DNA of 64,000 nucleotides from Occallatibacter riparius (GCF_025264625.1 NZ_CP093313.1:4092001-4156000), one strand, 5' to 3'. Shown: positions 29,198-37,953, numbered from the stretch's first letter. Program-made: numbers and translations. Notes: generated by a model from the sequence alone, not told the origin.

Positions 29198-29932
29198 TCA
29201 GGAGGTCTGCAGCACCGCCCGCTGCGCCGCGAAGATCTCCTTCAGACCGGCCTCGGCCATATCGATCATCTCGTTCAACTGCGCCCGCGAGAACGCTTCG
29301 CGCTCGGCCGTGGCCTGCGTCTCCACCAGCCCGCCGTTCTCCGTCATCACCACGTTCATGTCCACCTCGGCCTGCGAGTCCTCCTCGTAGCAGAGGTCGA
29401 GCAACGGCGTACCCGCGACGATCCCAACCGAAGTCGCCGCCACCAGTTGCTTCATAGGCGACTGCTTCAGCGTTCCCGCCTTCACCAGCGCATTCAGCGC
29501 GATCCCCAAAGCCACCGCCGCACCCGTGATCGCCGCCGTCCGCGTTCCGCCATCTGCCTGGATTACGTCGCAATCAAGAATCACCGTCCGCTCGCCCAGC
29601 GCGTGCATATCCACTACCGAGCGCAGACTCCGCCCGATCAGCCGCTGAATCTCATGCGTTCGCCCGCCAATCTTGCCCTTCTCGCTCTCCCGCGGCGAGC
29701 GCGTCACCGTCGACCGCGGCAGCATCGCGTACTCGGCCGTCACCCATCCCCGCCCTGAGTTGCGCAGCCATCCCGGTACCCCCTGCTCGATCGTGGCATT
29801 CGTCAGCACGCGCGTGTTTCCAAAGCTCACCAGAACCGAGCCCTCGGCGGTCTGCACAAAGTTGGGAGCCAGAGTCAGCGGCCGAAGTTGAAGAGGCCCC
29901 CGCCCGCCGGGACGAAAAAAAGGTGTCTGCAT
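29198..29932 (-). CDS. rph: Ribonuclease PH
   Basis: A 244-residue phosphorolytic 3'-5' exoribonuclease that trims tRNA 3' ends. The RPGGRGPLQLRPL opening, GWVTAEYAMLPRST, the basic GRTHEIQRLIGRSLR segment and the metal/phosphate region DCDVIQADGGTRTAAITGA are all conserved. The length is typical. It is first in a two-gene unit with a small membrane protein. Confidence 0.97.
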   Translation of the reverse strand: MQTPFFRPGGRGPLQLRPLTLAPNFVQTAEGSVLVSFGNTRVLTNATIEQGVPGWLRNSGRGWVTAEYAMLPRSTVTRSPRESEKGKIGGRTHEIQRLIGRSLRSVVDMHALGERTVILDCDVIQADGGTRTAAITGAAVALGIALNALVKAGTLKQSPMKQLVAATSVGIVAGTPLLDLCYEEDSQAEVDMNVVMTENGGLVETQATAEREAFSRAQLNEMIDMAEAGLKEIFAAQRAVLQTS

Positions 29933-30289
29933 AGGTCGATTGTAAGTGCCAGCGTCTGGTCAATTTCCCCAGCTGCACCAGTCGTTCCCGCATCGGGAAT
30001 TTCAGCCAAACTGCCGATCCAATCCGGGAATGACCTAATCCGCTGAATGCAAAGCAGATACGTTCAATCGCACAGGCCGGTCGTTCCATTTCGGGACAAG
30101 CCCTCACGAATCCACAGCCCCGCCACCCCTTCTTCATGCAAGTAAGTTTCTTCTTAAGAACCACTTAGGGAAAGTGTCCTGGTTTGGCACACCGCGTGTA
30201 TTAGGAAGGGACAGCCACCCGCAGCGAAAACCTGAATCGGGAATCCACAACAGGGTTCATGGATCGGGGCGAGGCGAAAGGAACAGCCC
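29933..30289. other. Intergenic region between divergent rph and the kinase gene
   Basis: This stretch has no convincing gene. It holds a 10-bp perfect palindrome TTCTTAAGAA at 30151-30160 and a sigma-54-like -24 box at 30184-30190 (described separately), placed upstream of the histidine kinase. Confidence 0.5.
30184..30200 (+). promoter_or_regulatory. Candidate sigma-54 promoter for the kinase/NtrC operon
   Basis: TTGGCAC is a perfect -24 element. At the correct distance the -12 element reads GTGTA instead of TTGCA, so the conserved GC is only half kept. The context is suggestive because the second gene encodes a sigma-54 activator. A palindrome TTCTTAAGAA lies about 25 bases upstream. Confidence 0.4.
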
Positions 30290-31186
30290 ATGCAGCAGAT
30301 CGAAACCAGCCAGCAGGAAACCAGCAGCACAGCCCGCTCCAGCCAGCGCATCGTCGCAGTCGTCGAAACCCTCGCCGCCATGAAGCATCGCGGCGGCACA
30401 GTCTCTGAGGTGGCTCACGACGCGCGCAATATGGTCACCGCCCTCGCTCTTTACTGCGACCTGCTCGCCGAGCCCGGCGTACTGGCCGAGAGTCATGCCC
30501 ACTATGCCAACGAGTTGCGCCTGGTGGCCGCCGCCAGCCGTCGTCTGGTCGAAAAGCTCATGAGCCTCGATCTCAGTGACAGCACCTGGCTTGAACCAGT
30601 CGCTTCCGACGGTTTCCTCCCCCAGAACCGGCTGTCCGCCCGGCCAACCAGCCGGGCGGGCAGCCTGTCGGATCCGGTACCTCAGGATCGGATCGAGAAC
30701 CTGCAGCAGGATCTGCTCGACAACTACAACCTTCTCGACGCGCTCACCGGCCCCTCCGTCGCAATTGGCATCCGCACCGAAGGCGGCGCTCGCCCCGTGC
30801 GCCTCAGCAGGGAAGATCTGACCCGCGTACTCGTCAACCTGGTCAAAAACGCTGATGAAGCCATGGGCAAGACCGGCACCATCGAGATCACCCTGCGCGA
30901 ACTGCCCGGCGCACACGGCAAAATTGCCACCGCCGTCCTTGCTGTCGAGGACTCCGGTCCCGGCATCCGCGAAGATATGCTTGAAACCATCTTCGACTCC
31001 GGCTACACCACGCATGCCCACGACACTGACGATGCACCGGACGGCGGCTGGCCCGCCACGCACCATGGACTCGGACTCGCCATCACGCGTTCACTTGTTG
31101 AAGCAGCCGGAGGCACAATCCGCGCCGCCAACCGCCCCCAAGGCGGAGCGCAGTTCACCATCGAGCTGCCCGTAAGCGATCAATAA
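30290..31186 (+). CDS. Soluble sensor histidine kinase
   Basis: A 298-residue cytosolic kinase without transmembrane or recognisable sensor domain. The phospho-accepting helix carries His43 in EVAHDARNMVTAL, an HDxRN-type H-box. The ATPase domain has the N-box LVNLVKNADEAM, G1 VEDSGPGI and G2 HHGLGLAITRSLVEAAGG. AAAGGA precedes the ATG. It lies 65 bases before an NtrC-type regulator in the same direction. Input must come from the short N-terminus or a partner protein. Confidence 0.9.
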   Translation: MQQIETSQQETSSTARSSQRIVAVVETLAAMKHRGGTVSEVAHDARNMVTALALYCDLLAEPGVLAESHAHYANELRLVAAASRRLVEKLMSLDLSDSTWLEPVASDGFLPQNRLSARPTSRAGSLSDPVPQDRIENLQQDLLDNYNLLDALTGPSVAIGIRTEGGARPVRLSREDLTRVLVNLVKNADEAMGKTGTIEITLRELPGAHGKIATAVLAVEDSGPGIREDMLETIFDSGYTTHAHDTDDAPDGGWPATHHGLGLAITRSLVEAAGGTIRAANRPQGGAQFTIELPVSDQ

Positions 31187-31251
31187 AGCCGGTCAATTCA
31201 GGCGAGAGGCAGTAACCACCGTCACATTTTTGGAATTACGAGGCGTCTACA

Positions 31252-32709
31252 ATGCTGGCAACAGTCTTCGATACAAAAACCATGGAGTTCCTATCCCAAG
31301 CCGGGGAGCCGGCGGTACCTCTGCACCTTCTCGTGGTCGATTCAGATCCCGCGGTGCGCTCAGCCTGCGCCGAGATCGCTTCGAGCCTGGGCTATGTTGT
31401 CGAGTCCACCGGCGACCTCAGCAACGCCCGCAGCATGTTGCGCGGCCATGCCGCCGACATCCTGCTCGCCAACCTGCCTTACAACTCGACCAGCGGTCTG
31501 GAACTGATCTCCGAAGTCAAGCTGCTTTACCCGCAGACCGCCGTCATCGCCATGACCGCCTCCGGCTCGGTGAACGCGGCCGTCGAAGCCATGCGCTGCG
31601 GCGCCTCCGACTACCTCACCAAGCCATTCGCCATGGACGAGCTCTCCACCGTTCTCGACCGCGCCGCCTCCGCGCAGCTGACCGACAACGCCACACGCCA
31701 GCTTCGCGAGCAGCTTCGCTTGTCGCAGGGCCTGGGCGCCATGATCGGCCGTTCCGGCGAGATGGAGAAGCTCTACCGCATCCTCTCGAAAGTGGCTCAA
31801 AGCTCGCACCCCGTCCTGATCCTCGGCGAAAGCGGCACCGGCAAGGAACTCGTCGCCCGCACCATCCATGCCTACGGCCTCAACGCACAGAAGCCGTTCC
31901 TGCCGGTCGACTGCGGCTCAATCGTGCCCACCCTAATCGAGAGCGAGCTGTTCGGCTACGTGAAGGGCGCATTCACCGGCGCCAACCGGTCCAAGGACGG
32001 CCTTCTGGTTTCGGCCGAAGGCGGCACCGTTTTCCTCGACGAAATCGGCGAGCTATCCCTTGATCTACAGGCCAAGCTGCTGCGCGCACTTCAGGAGCGC
32101 GAAGTCCGCCCCGTCGGCGCAACGCACCGGGTGCCCATCAAGGCCCGCATCGTCGCCGCCACCAACCGCAACCTGGCGGAGATGGTCGAGAAGGGCCAGT
32201 TCCGCAAAGACCTCTTCTACCGGCTCAACGTGGTCAACCTCAAGCTGCCATCGTTGCGCGACCGCCGCGAAGACATCCCGCTGCTCGCCGCACACTTCCT
32301 CGATCGCATCAGCCGCGAGCACGGTCGCAAGTTCACCCTCAGCGATGAGGCCCTGCGCACCATGATGCGCTATGACTGGCCCGGCAATGTCCGCGAACTC
32401 GAGCACGCCGTCGAGCGCGCCTGCACGATGTCCTCCGGCCCAATCCTGCACCTGGGCGACCTGCCGACGCAGTTGCAGAATCATGGCCTCGAATCGCGCC
32501 GCGCCACCACGGCCGGCGATGATGCGAACGAGTCCGCGGGCCCGCAGCTCATGACCCTCGCGGATATGGAGAAGCAGGCCATCCTCTCCGCCATCCGCAC
32601 CCTCAATGGCGACAAGCTGCAGGCCGCCCGCCTGCTCGGCATCGGCAAGACCACCCTCTACCGAAAGCTGAAAGAGTACGGCATCGCCGACCCCCTGAAC
32701 GACGAGTAA
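31252..32709 (+). CDS. NtrC-type sigma-54 activator with atypical receiver domain
   Basis: A 485-residue enhancer-binding protein with receiver (about 24-140), AAA+ (165-400) and Fis-type HTH (445-480). The AAA+ part is intact: Walker A GESGTGKE, GAFTGA for sigma-54 contact, and Walker B FLDEIGE. The HTH reads GDKLQAARLLGIGKTTLYRKL. In the receiver, the phosphorylation-site aspartate is Asn74 (ADILLANLPY) and the acidic pair reads VDSD instead of DD. The conserved Thr (MTAS) and Lys (LTKPF) remain. It may act without phosphorylation, or be gated otherwise. Confidence 0.92.
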   Translation: MLATVFDTKTMEFLSQAGEPAVPLHLLVVDSDPAVRSACAEIASSLGYVVESTGDLSNARSMLRGHAADILLANLPYNSTSGLELISEVKLLYPQTAVIAMTASGSVNAAVEAMRCGASDYLTKPFAMDELSTVLDRAASAQLTDNATRQLREQLRLSQGLGAMIGRSGEMEKLYRILSKVAQSSHPVLILGESGTGKELVARTIHAYGLNAQKPFLPVDCGSIVPTLIESELFGYVKGAFTGANRSKDGLLVSAEGGTVFLDEIGELSLDLQAKLLRALQEREVRPVGATHRVPIKARIVAATNRNLAEMVEKGQFRKDLFYRLNVVNLKLPSLRDRREDIPLLAAHFLDRISREHGRKFTLSDEALRTMMRYDWPGNVRELEHAVERACTMSSGPILHLGDLPTQLQNHGLESRRATTAGDDANESAGPQLMTLADMEKQAILSAIRTLNGDKLQAARLLGIGKTTLYRKLKEYGIADPLNDE

Positions 32710-32712
32710 GAC

Positions 32713-32733
32713 AGCCGTCAGCCATCAGCCGAT
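32713..32733. repeat. Heptamer tandem tract after the NtrC-type gene
   Basis: Three seven-base units (agccgtc, agccatc, agccgat) begin four bases after the regulator stop codon. They belong to the window-wide class of 7/8-bp arrays. Confidence 0.6.
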
Positions 32734-32785
32734 CCCTCTCACTTGCAGACGATCCCTTGATGGCTGAAGCCTCGCTTGCGACATC

Positions 32786-32850
32786 AGGTGACCACCTGAC
32801 CACTCGGCCACCTGATCACTGTGAACTGCGAACTACGAACTAAGAACTGG
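32786..32850. repeat. Octamer then heptamer tandem array
   Basis: Four octamers of the type ACCTGACC (32786-32817) are followed after five bases by four heptamers GAACTNN (32823-32850: gaactgc, gaactac, gaactaa, gaactgg). The array ends ten bases before the next start codon and fills much of the intergenic gap. Confidence 0.8.
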
Positions 32851-32859
32851 GGTGTAAAC

Positions 32860-33372
32860 ATGAGCATTCTTCTCATAACCGGTATGGAAGGCGCGCGCAA
32901 CTGCGCAGACGTAATCGCGAAGAACCTGGGCAGGGAAGTGGAAGTCGCTGAAGGCCGCAAAACCGCGCTCACCCTGATGCGCCAGAAAGAGTTCTCCGCC
33001 GTGGTGGTAGACGACACCATCGCCGAATGCGACCCGGCAGCCGCTGAAGCCATCTGGGAGCGCGCCGGCCTCGCCATTCCGCTGCAAATCAACTTCGCGC
33101 TCTCCGGAGCCGCCCGCGTCATCCGCGATATCCGCGCCGCTCTCCATCGCCGTGAGCGCGAGAAGATCCTCGCCCGCAGGGCCGCTGCCGCTGCCATTGA
33201 GTCCGAGCTCAAATCCACCGTAGCCGGCCTGCTCCTGCAATCCGAGCTAGCCCTCTCCGGCAGCGACGCTGCCTCGCCCGTCGCCGAGCGCCTCCGCACG
33301 GTCGCCGATCTGGCCGGCAGCCTCCGCCGCCAGCTCGCCGCGCCCGCGGCCGCCCGCGACGCCTCCATCTAA
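32860..33372 (+). CDS. Receiver-like protein with degenerate kinase-type helical tail
   Basis: A 170-residue soluble protein. Residues 1-95 look like a diverged CheY-type fold (ILLITG strand, FSAVVVDDT with Asp51/52, INFALSG, then IRDIRAAL). Residues 105-165 form helices resembling a histidine-kinase dimerisation domain, but the H-box position reads SELKSTVAG, with Ser115 in place of His. It is third in the row after the kinase and the NtrC-type regulator. I infer a scaffold or decoy role; there is no direct evidence. The ATG at 32860 avoids a longer reading through the repeat array. Confidence 0.72.
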   Translation: MSILLITGMEGARNCADVIAKNLGREVEVAEGRKTALTLMRQKEFSAVVVDDTIAECDPAAAEAIWERAGLAIPLQINFALSGAARVIRDIRAALHRREREKILARRAAAAAIESELKSTVAGLLLQSELALSGSDAASPVAERLRTVADLAGSLRRQLAAPAAARDASI

Positions 33373-33512
33373 ACAGCCTTCATACCGAAGCCGATTCGCA
33401 GCACGCGCCTCTACCGGAACTTCGACGCGCACTCGAGGTTCCGGCCCCTTTTTCCCTATCGCCCCGCTTACCGCTCTTCAGCCCCGCCGCGTTCATCCCG
33501 TACTCTGTCCTT

Positions 33513-34373
33513 ATGTCCGACTCCGCGGTCCTCCTCATCGACTGCCCTGACCGGCGCGGCCTCATTGCCCGTGTCTCTTCGCTGCTCTACGAGCACGGCG
33601 CCAACATCCTGCATGCCGACGAGCACAGCGACGAGGTGCTCGGTCTCTTCTTCATGCGCATCGAATTCGCGCTGCAGTCCGATGGCCTCACCATGGACCT
33701 CGACAACTTCCGCGCCGCCTTCACACCCATCGCCACCGATCTCAACATGAACTGGAGTCTCACCTCCAGCGCCGAACGCCCGCGCGTGGCCCTCTTCTGT
33801 TCCCGCTATACGCATTGCATGAACGACTTGCTGCAGCGCTGGTTCTCGGGCGAACTGCATTGCGACATACCGCTCATCATCTCCAACCACTCAGACGCCC
33901 AGCTGCTCGCCGACTTCTACGGCATCCCCTTCGAGCACGTGCCCGTAACCGCCGACGCCCGCGCCGCAGCCGAAGCTCGCCAGCTCGAACTCCTCGCCGC
34001 CAACAACATCGACCTCGTCGTCCTCGCCCGTTACATGCAGGTGCTCTCGCCCGAATTTGTCGCGCAGTACCCATCGCGCATCATCAACGTGCACCACTCG
34101 TTCCTGCCTGCCTTCACCGGCGCCCGCCCCTACCACGCCGCCCACAGCCGCGGAGTCAAGATCATCGGCGCTACCAGCCACTACGTCACCGCAACTCTCG
34201 ATGACGGCCCGATCATCGAGCAGAACGTAGCCCGCATCACCCACCGCGAGCAGGTCGAAGATCTCATCGCCAAGGGACGCGACCTCGAGCGCAGCGTCCT
34301 CTTCCGCGCCGTCAAATTGCATCTCCAGCGGCGGATCCTCTGCTACAGCAACAAGACCGTCGTATTTGATTAA
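33513..34373 (+). CDS. purU: Formyltetrahydrofolate deformylase
   Basis: A 286-residue cytosolic enzyme that hydrolyses 10-formyl-THF to THF and formate, balancing one-carbon pools. The N-terminal ACT domain (LLIDCPDRRGLIARVSSLL) is regulatory. The formyltransferase-type domain has DLVVLARYMQVLSPEF, the catalytic histidine in INVHHSFLPAF and the aspartate in TATLDDGPIIEQ. It converges on the GH97 gene 37 bases away and has no folate genes next to it. Confidence 0.95.
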   Translation: MSDSAVLLIDCPDRRGLIARVSSLLYEHGANILHADEHSDEVLGLFFMRIEFALQSDGLTMDLDNFRAAFTPIATDLNMNWSLTSSAERPRVALFCSRYTHCMNDLLQRWFSGELHCDIPLIISNHSDAQLLADFYGIPFEHVPVTADARAAAEARQLELLAANNIDLVVLARYMQVLSPEFVAQYPSRIINVHHSFLPAFTGARPYHAAHSRGVKIIGATSHYVTATLDDGPIIEQNVARITHREQVEDLIAKGRDLERSVLFRAVKLHLQRRILCYSNKTVVFD

Positions 34374-34410
34374 CCCGAAAGCCGCTCGAACGAGCATGCC
34401 TCCCAGGCCA

Positions 34411-36297
34411 CTAACTTCCCGGGATAAACCGAATCGCGCAGCCGCCCCCGCCTGCCAGATGCAACGTGAGCGTCTCGCCGGCCGATACCTTCTGCTTGCG
34501 GATCGTCACGTGCTTCGGACGTTGCTCGGCATCCCCACCATCTTCATAGATTTCTGCCGTGTAACTGCCGGTCCCGAGAAAGCTCAACGGAACGTGCAGG
34601 TCCCGTGCTGTCCAGTTCGTCAAGCTCCCCAGATACCATTCGCGGCCCGCCTGGCGTGCGATCGTTACAAACTCGCCCGGCGTTCCGTTGAGCACCCGCG
34701 TCGCGTCCCACGTCGTCGGAACATCCTTGAGAAACTGAAACTCCGGCTGGTTCGCATAGGCCGAAGGCGCGTCGGACACCATCGCCAAAGGCTCTGTCAG
34801 CACGACATAAAGCGCCAGCTGTTGCGCTCGCGTGCCCGTCACCATCGGACTCAGATCACGCGCTACAAATTCCTCCTCAGTCACGTTGTTGAAGCCGCCG
34901 GGCGTATAGTCCATCGGCCCGCTCAACATACGCGTGAAGGGGAACGTCGCGCGGTCCACCGGACCATCTCTCCGCCCTGCCTTGTTTTGCTCCAGCCCCA
35001 GTACCGCTTCATAGTTCAAAACGTTGGGGTAGGTTCTTTCGATCCCCCACGGTTGGGTAGCGCCATGAAAGTCCACCATCAAATGATGCTCGGCGGCCAG
35101 CTTGGCCACGTCGTAATACCACTGGATGCCCTCCTGATCGTTCCGCAGAACAAAGTCGATCTTTACGCCGGCCACTCCCCACTTCTCGTAGAGCGGAAAG
35201 GCTTCTTGCATCTGCGCCGCGACATACTTCGAATACAGCCAGATCCACACCTTCACATTCTTCTTCGCGGCATAGCGCACCAGCTCCGGAACATCCACGT
35301 TGCCCCGCATCTTCAAGATGTCCTTGCCTGACCAGCCCGCGTCCAGCATCATGTACGGAAATCCCGACTCCGCGGCAAAGTCGACGTAATACTTCATGTT
35401 TTCCGTCGTGTATGCCGGCTTTCCGTCCGCTCCCAGATCGCCATTCCACCAATCCCATGTAGCCTTCCCAGGACGAATCCAGCTTGTGTCCGTCACGCGA
35501 TTCGCAGGATTGAGATCGGTGAAAACATTTGACTCGACTAACTCCCCGGGCGTGTCGCCAAGCAGGATCACGCGCCACGCTGAGTTGTGAGGAAGGCTCG
35601 CATCCACCGCAGGCCCGTGCCCGTCGTTGCCTTTCTCGCTAACCGGAGGCGAAATCCTGCTGACCAGATAATGGCCCATCCAACTGCCCGTCGGATTCTC
35701 CAGGTACATCGCGGCATTCCCTTCAAGGTAGGCCTCTCCCACTGCAGCCCAGGCCACGCCCGGCAGGTGCATCACCATCGGCGCGCCGTTCAGAATGTGG
35801 CTCGCAACGCCGCCCTGATTGCTCAAGGCACTCAAAGCCATCGGAACGTACTCGCTCTCGTAAGCGCTTTCGTAGTTAGGCAAACGCAATGCCCACGCAA
35901 AAGCGTCCGTCACCGGTCGAAACTCGGTATCCTCCTGTGCGAGCTGATAGCGGGCCAGCGCAGCTTGTTCGGGAACGTGGTATCGAAACGCCACTGCGCC
36001 GTTATAGACGCGCGCCTCGATATCGAACCTGCGCCCGGGGCTTGCGCTCTCCATCGCATGAACGATGAGGCTGTTGTAAGCGTCGTGGACCGAGGAAGCT
36101 TTTCCAGCGAGCAGCCGGTAATCGTCAACGCCGGAACCCGGTGTTGTACTCGCGATGTGCACCGCGGCGCCAAGCGGCGGCTGATTCACCAACTCCAGGC
36201 GAAGGGCTGAGTCTTCAAACACCGGCTTCTCGCGGAACGAGACCGAATAAACAAGCTGCCCACTCTGCGCCGCCTCCTGTCCCTTCTGCGGCTGCAC
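34411..36297 (-). CDS. Glycoside hydrolase family 97 protein (N-terminus affected by a frameshift)
   Basis: A 628-residue GH97 enzyme (alpha-glucosidase or alpha-galactosidase type). The N-terminal beta-supersandwich (YSVSFREKPVFEDSALRLEL) leads into a TIM barrel with MLDAGWSGKD, VWIWLYSKY and GVAGVKIDFV, where the Asp of KIDF sits at the nucleophile position of retaining members. Conserved N-terminal sequence (SPDHRIKLHFS) continues in frame upstream of the only usable GTG at 36297, so that start is probably not genuine. A complete signal peptide lies just upstream in another frame. As written, the gene would give a cytosolic or unmade protein. Confidence 0.88.
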   Translation of the reverse strand: MQPQKGQEAAQSGQLVYSVSFREKPVFEDSALRLELVNQPPLGAAVHIASTTPGSGVDDYRLLAGKASSVHDAYNSLIVHAMESASPGRRFDIEARVYNGAVAFRYHVPEQAALARYQLAQEDTEFRPVTDAFAWALRLPNYESAYESEYVPMALSALSNQGGVASHILNGAPMVMHLPGVAWAAVGEAYLEGNAAMYLENPTGSWMGHYLVSRISPPVSEKGNDGHGPAVDASLPHNSAWRVILLGDTPGELVESNVFTDLNPANRVTDTSWIRPGKATWDWWNGDLGADGKPAYTTENMKYYVDFAAESGFPYMMLDAGWSGKDILKMRGNVDVPELVRYAAKKNVKVWIWLYSKYVAAQMQEAFPLYEKWGVAGVKIDFVLRNDQEGIQWYYDVAKLAAEHHLMVDFHGATQPWGIERTYPNVLNYEAVLGLEQNKAGRRDGPVDRATFPFTRMLSGPMDYTPGGFNNVTEEEFVARDLSPMVTGTRAQQLALYVVLTEPLAMVSDAPSAYANQPEFQFLKDVPTTWDATRVLNGTPGEFVTIARQAGREWYLGSLTNWTARDLHVPLSFLGTGSYTAEIYEDGGDAEQRPKHVTIRKQKVSAGETLTLHLAGGGGCAIRFIPGS

Positions 36298-36332
36298 GCT
36301 GAAATGCAGCTTGATCCGGTGATCGGGGGAAG

Positions 36333-36425
36333 CTACCTCACGGGATTCGATTGCGCGCGGTTTACTGACGCACCACTAATGAGCAAAACAGCGAGAACAG
36401 ACCAGGCGGAATATTTCTGTCGCAA
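36333..36425 (-). pseudogene. Out-of-frame signal peptide of the GH97 gene
   Basis: From a TTG at 36425, with AAGGAG seven bases upstream, the frame encodes a signal peptide (RQKYSAWSVLAVLLISGAS, then VNRAQS) and stops at 36333. The GH97 mature frame (ESREVASPD) runs across the same bases shifted by one. A single-base deletion around 36335-36350 would explain it. No slippery heptamer was seen. Confidence 0.7.
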
Positions 36426-36680
36426 TATGTTTCTCCTTGGGAACGATAAGAATAGGGCATCCAGGCAAGCGCCGTCCCAGCCCATCCGCAACCGCCGCCA
36501 TCCAGCGCGACCAGGCAACGAACCTTGGATTGGCGCTTTTGTAAACAAGGGCACGACTTCAGTCGGGCCGACAAGGCAGGATGAAAAGTATGGTGGCTTT
36601 TTCAGCCCCTGCTACTCCACTCCGGCCCAACATCTGACCTCAGCTCGGGAACGCGTACATGGTGCCTGCGCGGTGATCGA

Positions 36681-37295
36681 TCACGCGCCTGTCGGCTCGT
36701 TGTCCTCGGCATCCACCCACTCTGCGCCACATGCTTCGCAGTGCCATGCCGCCTCGCGCGGCGGCACGGGAACCGACAGGACGTAGAGCGCCACAAGTGA
36801 CCGACCGCTTTCTGTCCCGCCGCCCAGTGTGATCTCAGCCGATCCGCACTTTGGGCAGGTCGGCTGCACATATGTTTCTTCCTCGCCATACGTGATTGTT
36901 GCCGGAACTTCCTGATCCAGAATCTCCAGTGCAGCCGCTTCGTCCTGTTCATCCACCTGCAATCGCATGCCGCCGACTGAGTTGGATAGGAACCAGTTCA
37001 TCCGCACAATATGCTCGTCTGCAATCCAGGCCGAAATACCCGCGGATTCCAGCAGCGAACGCCCCACCATTGCCTCCGTCAGGTCACGATAACGCCGCAC
37101 CGTCACCAGGTGACGGAACTCCGGTTCCTCCGGGTCTTGCACCAGCGGCGGCTCGAGCCCGCGTCGCGCAAACTCCGCACGTAATGCGGCCTGTGCAGTC
37201 TCGAGCAAACCATCGTAGGAGTGGGCCAGCTCCATGAGTTCCGTTTCACTCATCTGTGCGTATTGCGCTGCTAGTTCTTCAGGGCTGGGTGTCAT
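36681..37295 (-). CDS. DUF2007-type protein with C-terminal zinc ribbon
   Basis: A 204-residue soluble protein. The middle (LVTVRRYRDLTEAMVGRSLLESAGI ... DEQDEAAALEILDQ, shortened) matches the DUF2007 'putative signal transducing protein' ferredoxin-like fold. The tail has two CxxC knuckles (CPKCGS and WHCEACGAEW) consistent with zinc binding. The first 45 residues are helical and acidic. Function unknown; neighbours give no hint. Confidence 0.8.
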   Translation of the reverse strand: MTPSPEELAAQYAQMSETELMELAHSYDGLLETAQAALRAEFARRGLEPPLVQDPEEPEFRHLVTVRRYRDLTEAMVGRSLLESAGISAWIADEHIVRMNWFLSNSVGGMRLQVDEQDEAAALEILDQEVPATITYGEEETYVQPTCPKCGSAEITLGGGTESGRSLVALYVLSVPVPPREAAWHCEACGAEWVDAEDNEPTGA

Positions 37296-37388
37296 GCACG
37301 GAATCCTAACAGGAATTCCCCCGCGCCAATTTCTTGCCCCCTCCTCTTGACCTGTCTATAACTGTAGGGTTCACAGTGGAGATGGACG

Positions 37389-37919
37389 ATGTTAACGGTA
37401 ACCAAACTCGCCCGGCAATGCGGCATCAGCCGCACCGCCCTCCTTTACTACGAATCGATCGGTTTAATCCGCCGGCCCGCGCGCACGGGCGGCAATTACC
37501 GCTGTTACAGCCAGGCCGACGCGGAGCGGCTTCTCGAAATCCGCGCCTACCGCAAAGCCGGCCTCACACTCGACGACATACGCGCGATCTTTGCATCGCG
37601 CGGTCGCCAAACCGACGCGCGCAAGGTGCTCCAGCGGCGCCTGGTCGAACTCGACGCCGAAATCGGCTCCCTGCGCGCCCATCAGCAGGCAATCCTGCGA
37701 CTGCTGGGCCACAAGGCCCTGGGAAAGGCTGAAATGATCACCAAGGAAAAATGGGTCTCCATCATGAAAGGCTGCGGCTTCACTGAGGACCAGATGAACG
37801 GCTGGCACGCCGAGTTCGAGCGCTCCGCCCCCGAAGAACATCAGGAGTTCCTCGAGTTCCTTCACATCCCCGAAGCCGAAATCAGAACCATCCGCCAGAA
37901 GAGCCGCACCGGATTCTGA
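37389..37919 (+). CDS. MerR-family transcriptional regulator
   Basis: A 176-residue regulator with an N-terminal winged HTH (LTVTKLARQCGISRTALLYYESIGLIR), the RCYSQADAERL wing and an R-A-YRKAGLTLDDI element. A coiled-coil dimerisation helix follows at about 75-110. The C-terminal 65 residues (KEKWVSIMKGCGFTEDQMNGWH) resemble the TipAS-like tail of some MerR proteins. No cysteines suit metal sensing. The target and ligand are unknown. GGAG lies eight bases before the ATG. Confidence 0.9.
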   Translation: MLTVTKLARQCGISRTALLYYESIGLIRRPARTGGNYRCYSQADAERLLEIRAYRKAGLTLDDIRAIFASRGRQTDARKVLQRRLVELDAEIGSLRAHQQAILRLLGHKALGKAEMITKEKWVSIMKGCGFTEDQMNGWHAEFERSAPEEHQEFLEFLHIPEAEIRTIRQKSRTGF

Positions 37920-37932
37920 ACGCAAACGGAAA

Positions 37933-37953
37933 GGGCGCGGCTAGTCCGCGCCC
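37933..37953. terminator. Hairpin between convergent merR-type and XRE genes
   Basis: A perfect 8-bp stem (gggcgcgg / ccgcgccc) with a 5-base loop. On the minus strand it is followed by tttccgttt. It lies between two convergent genes and just before the repeat array. Confidence 0.6.

Noticed and set aside
37346..37388. MerR-type operator/promoter with long spacer
   Set aside because: TTGACC is present, but no -10 box lies at 19 bp and the symmetry is poor.
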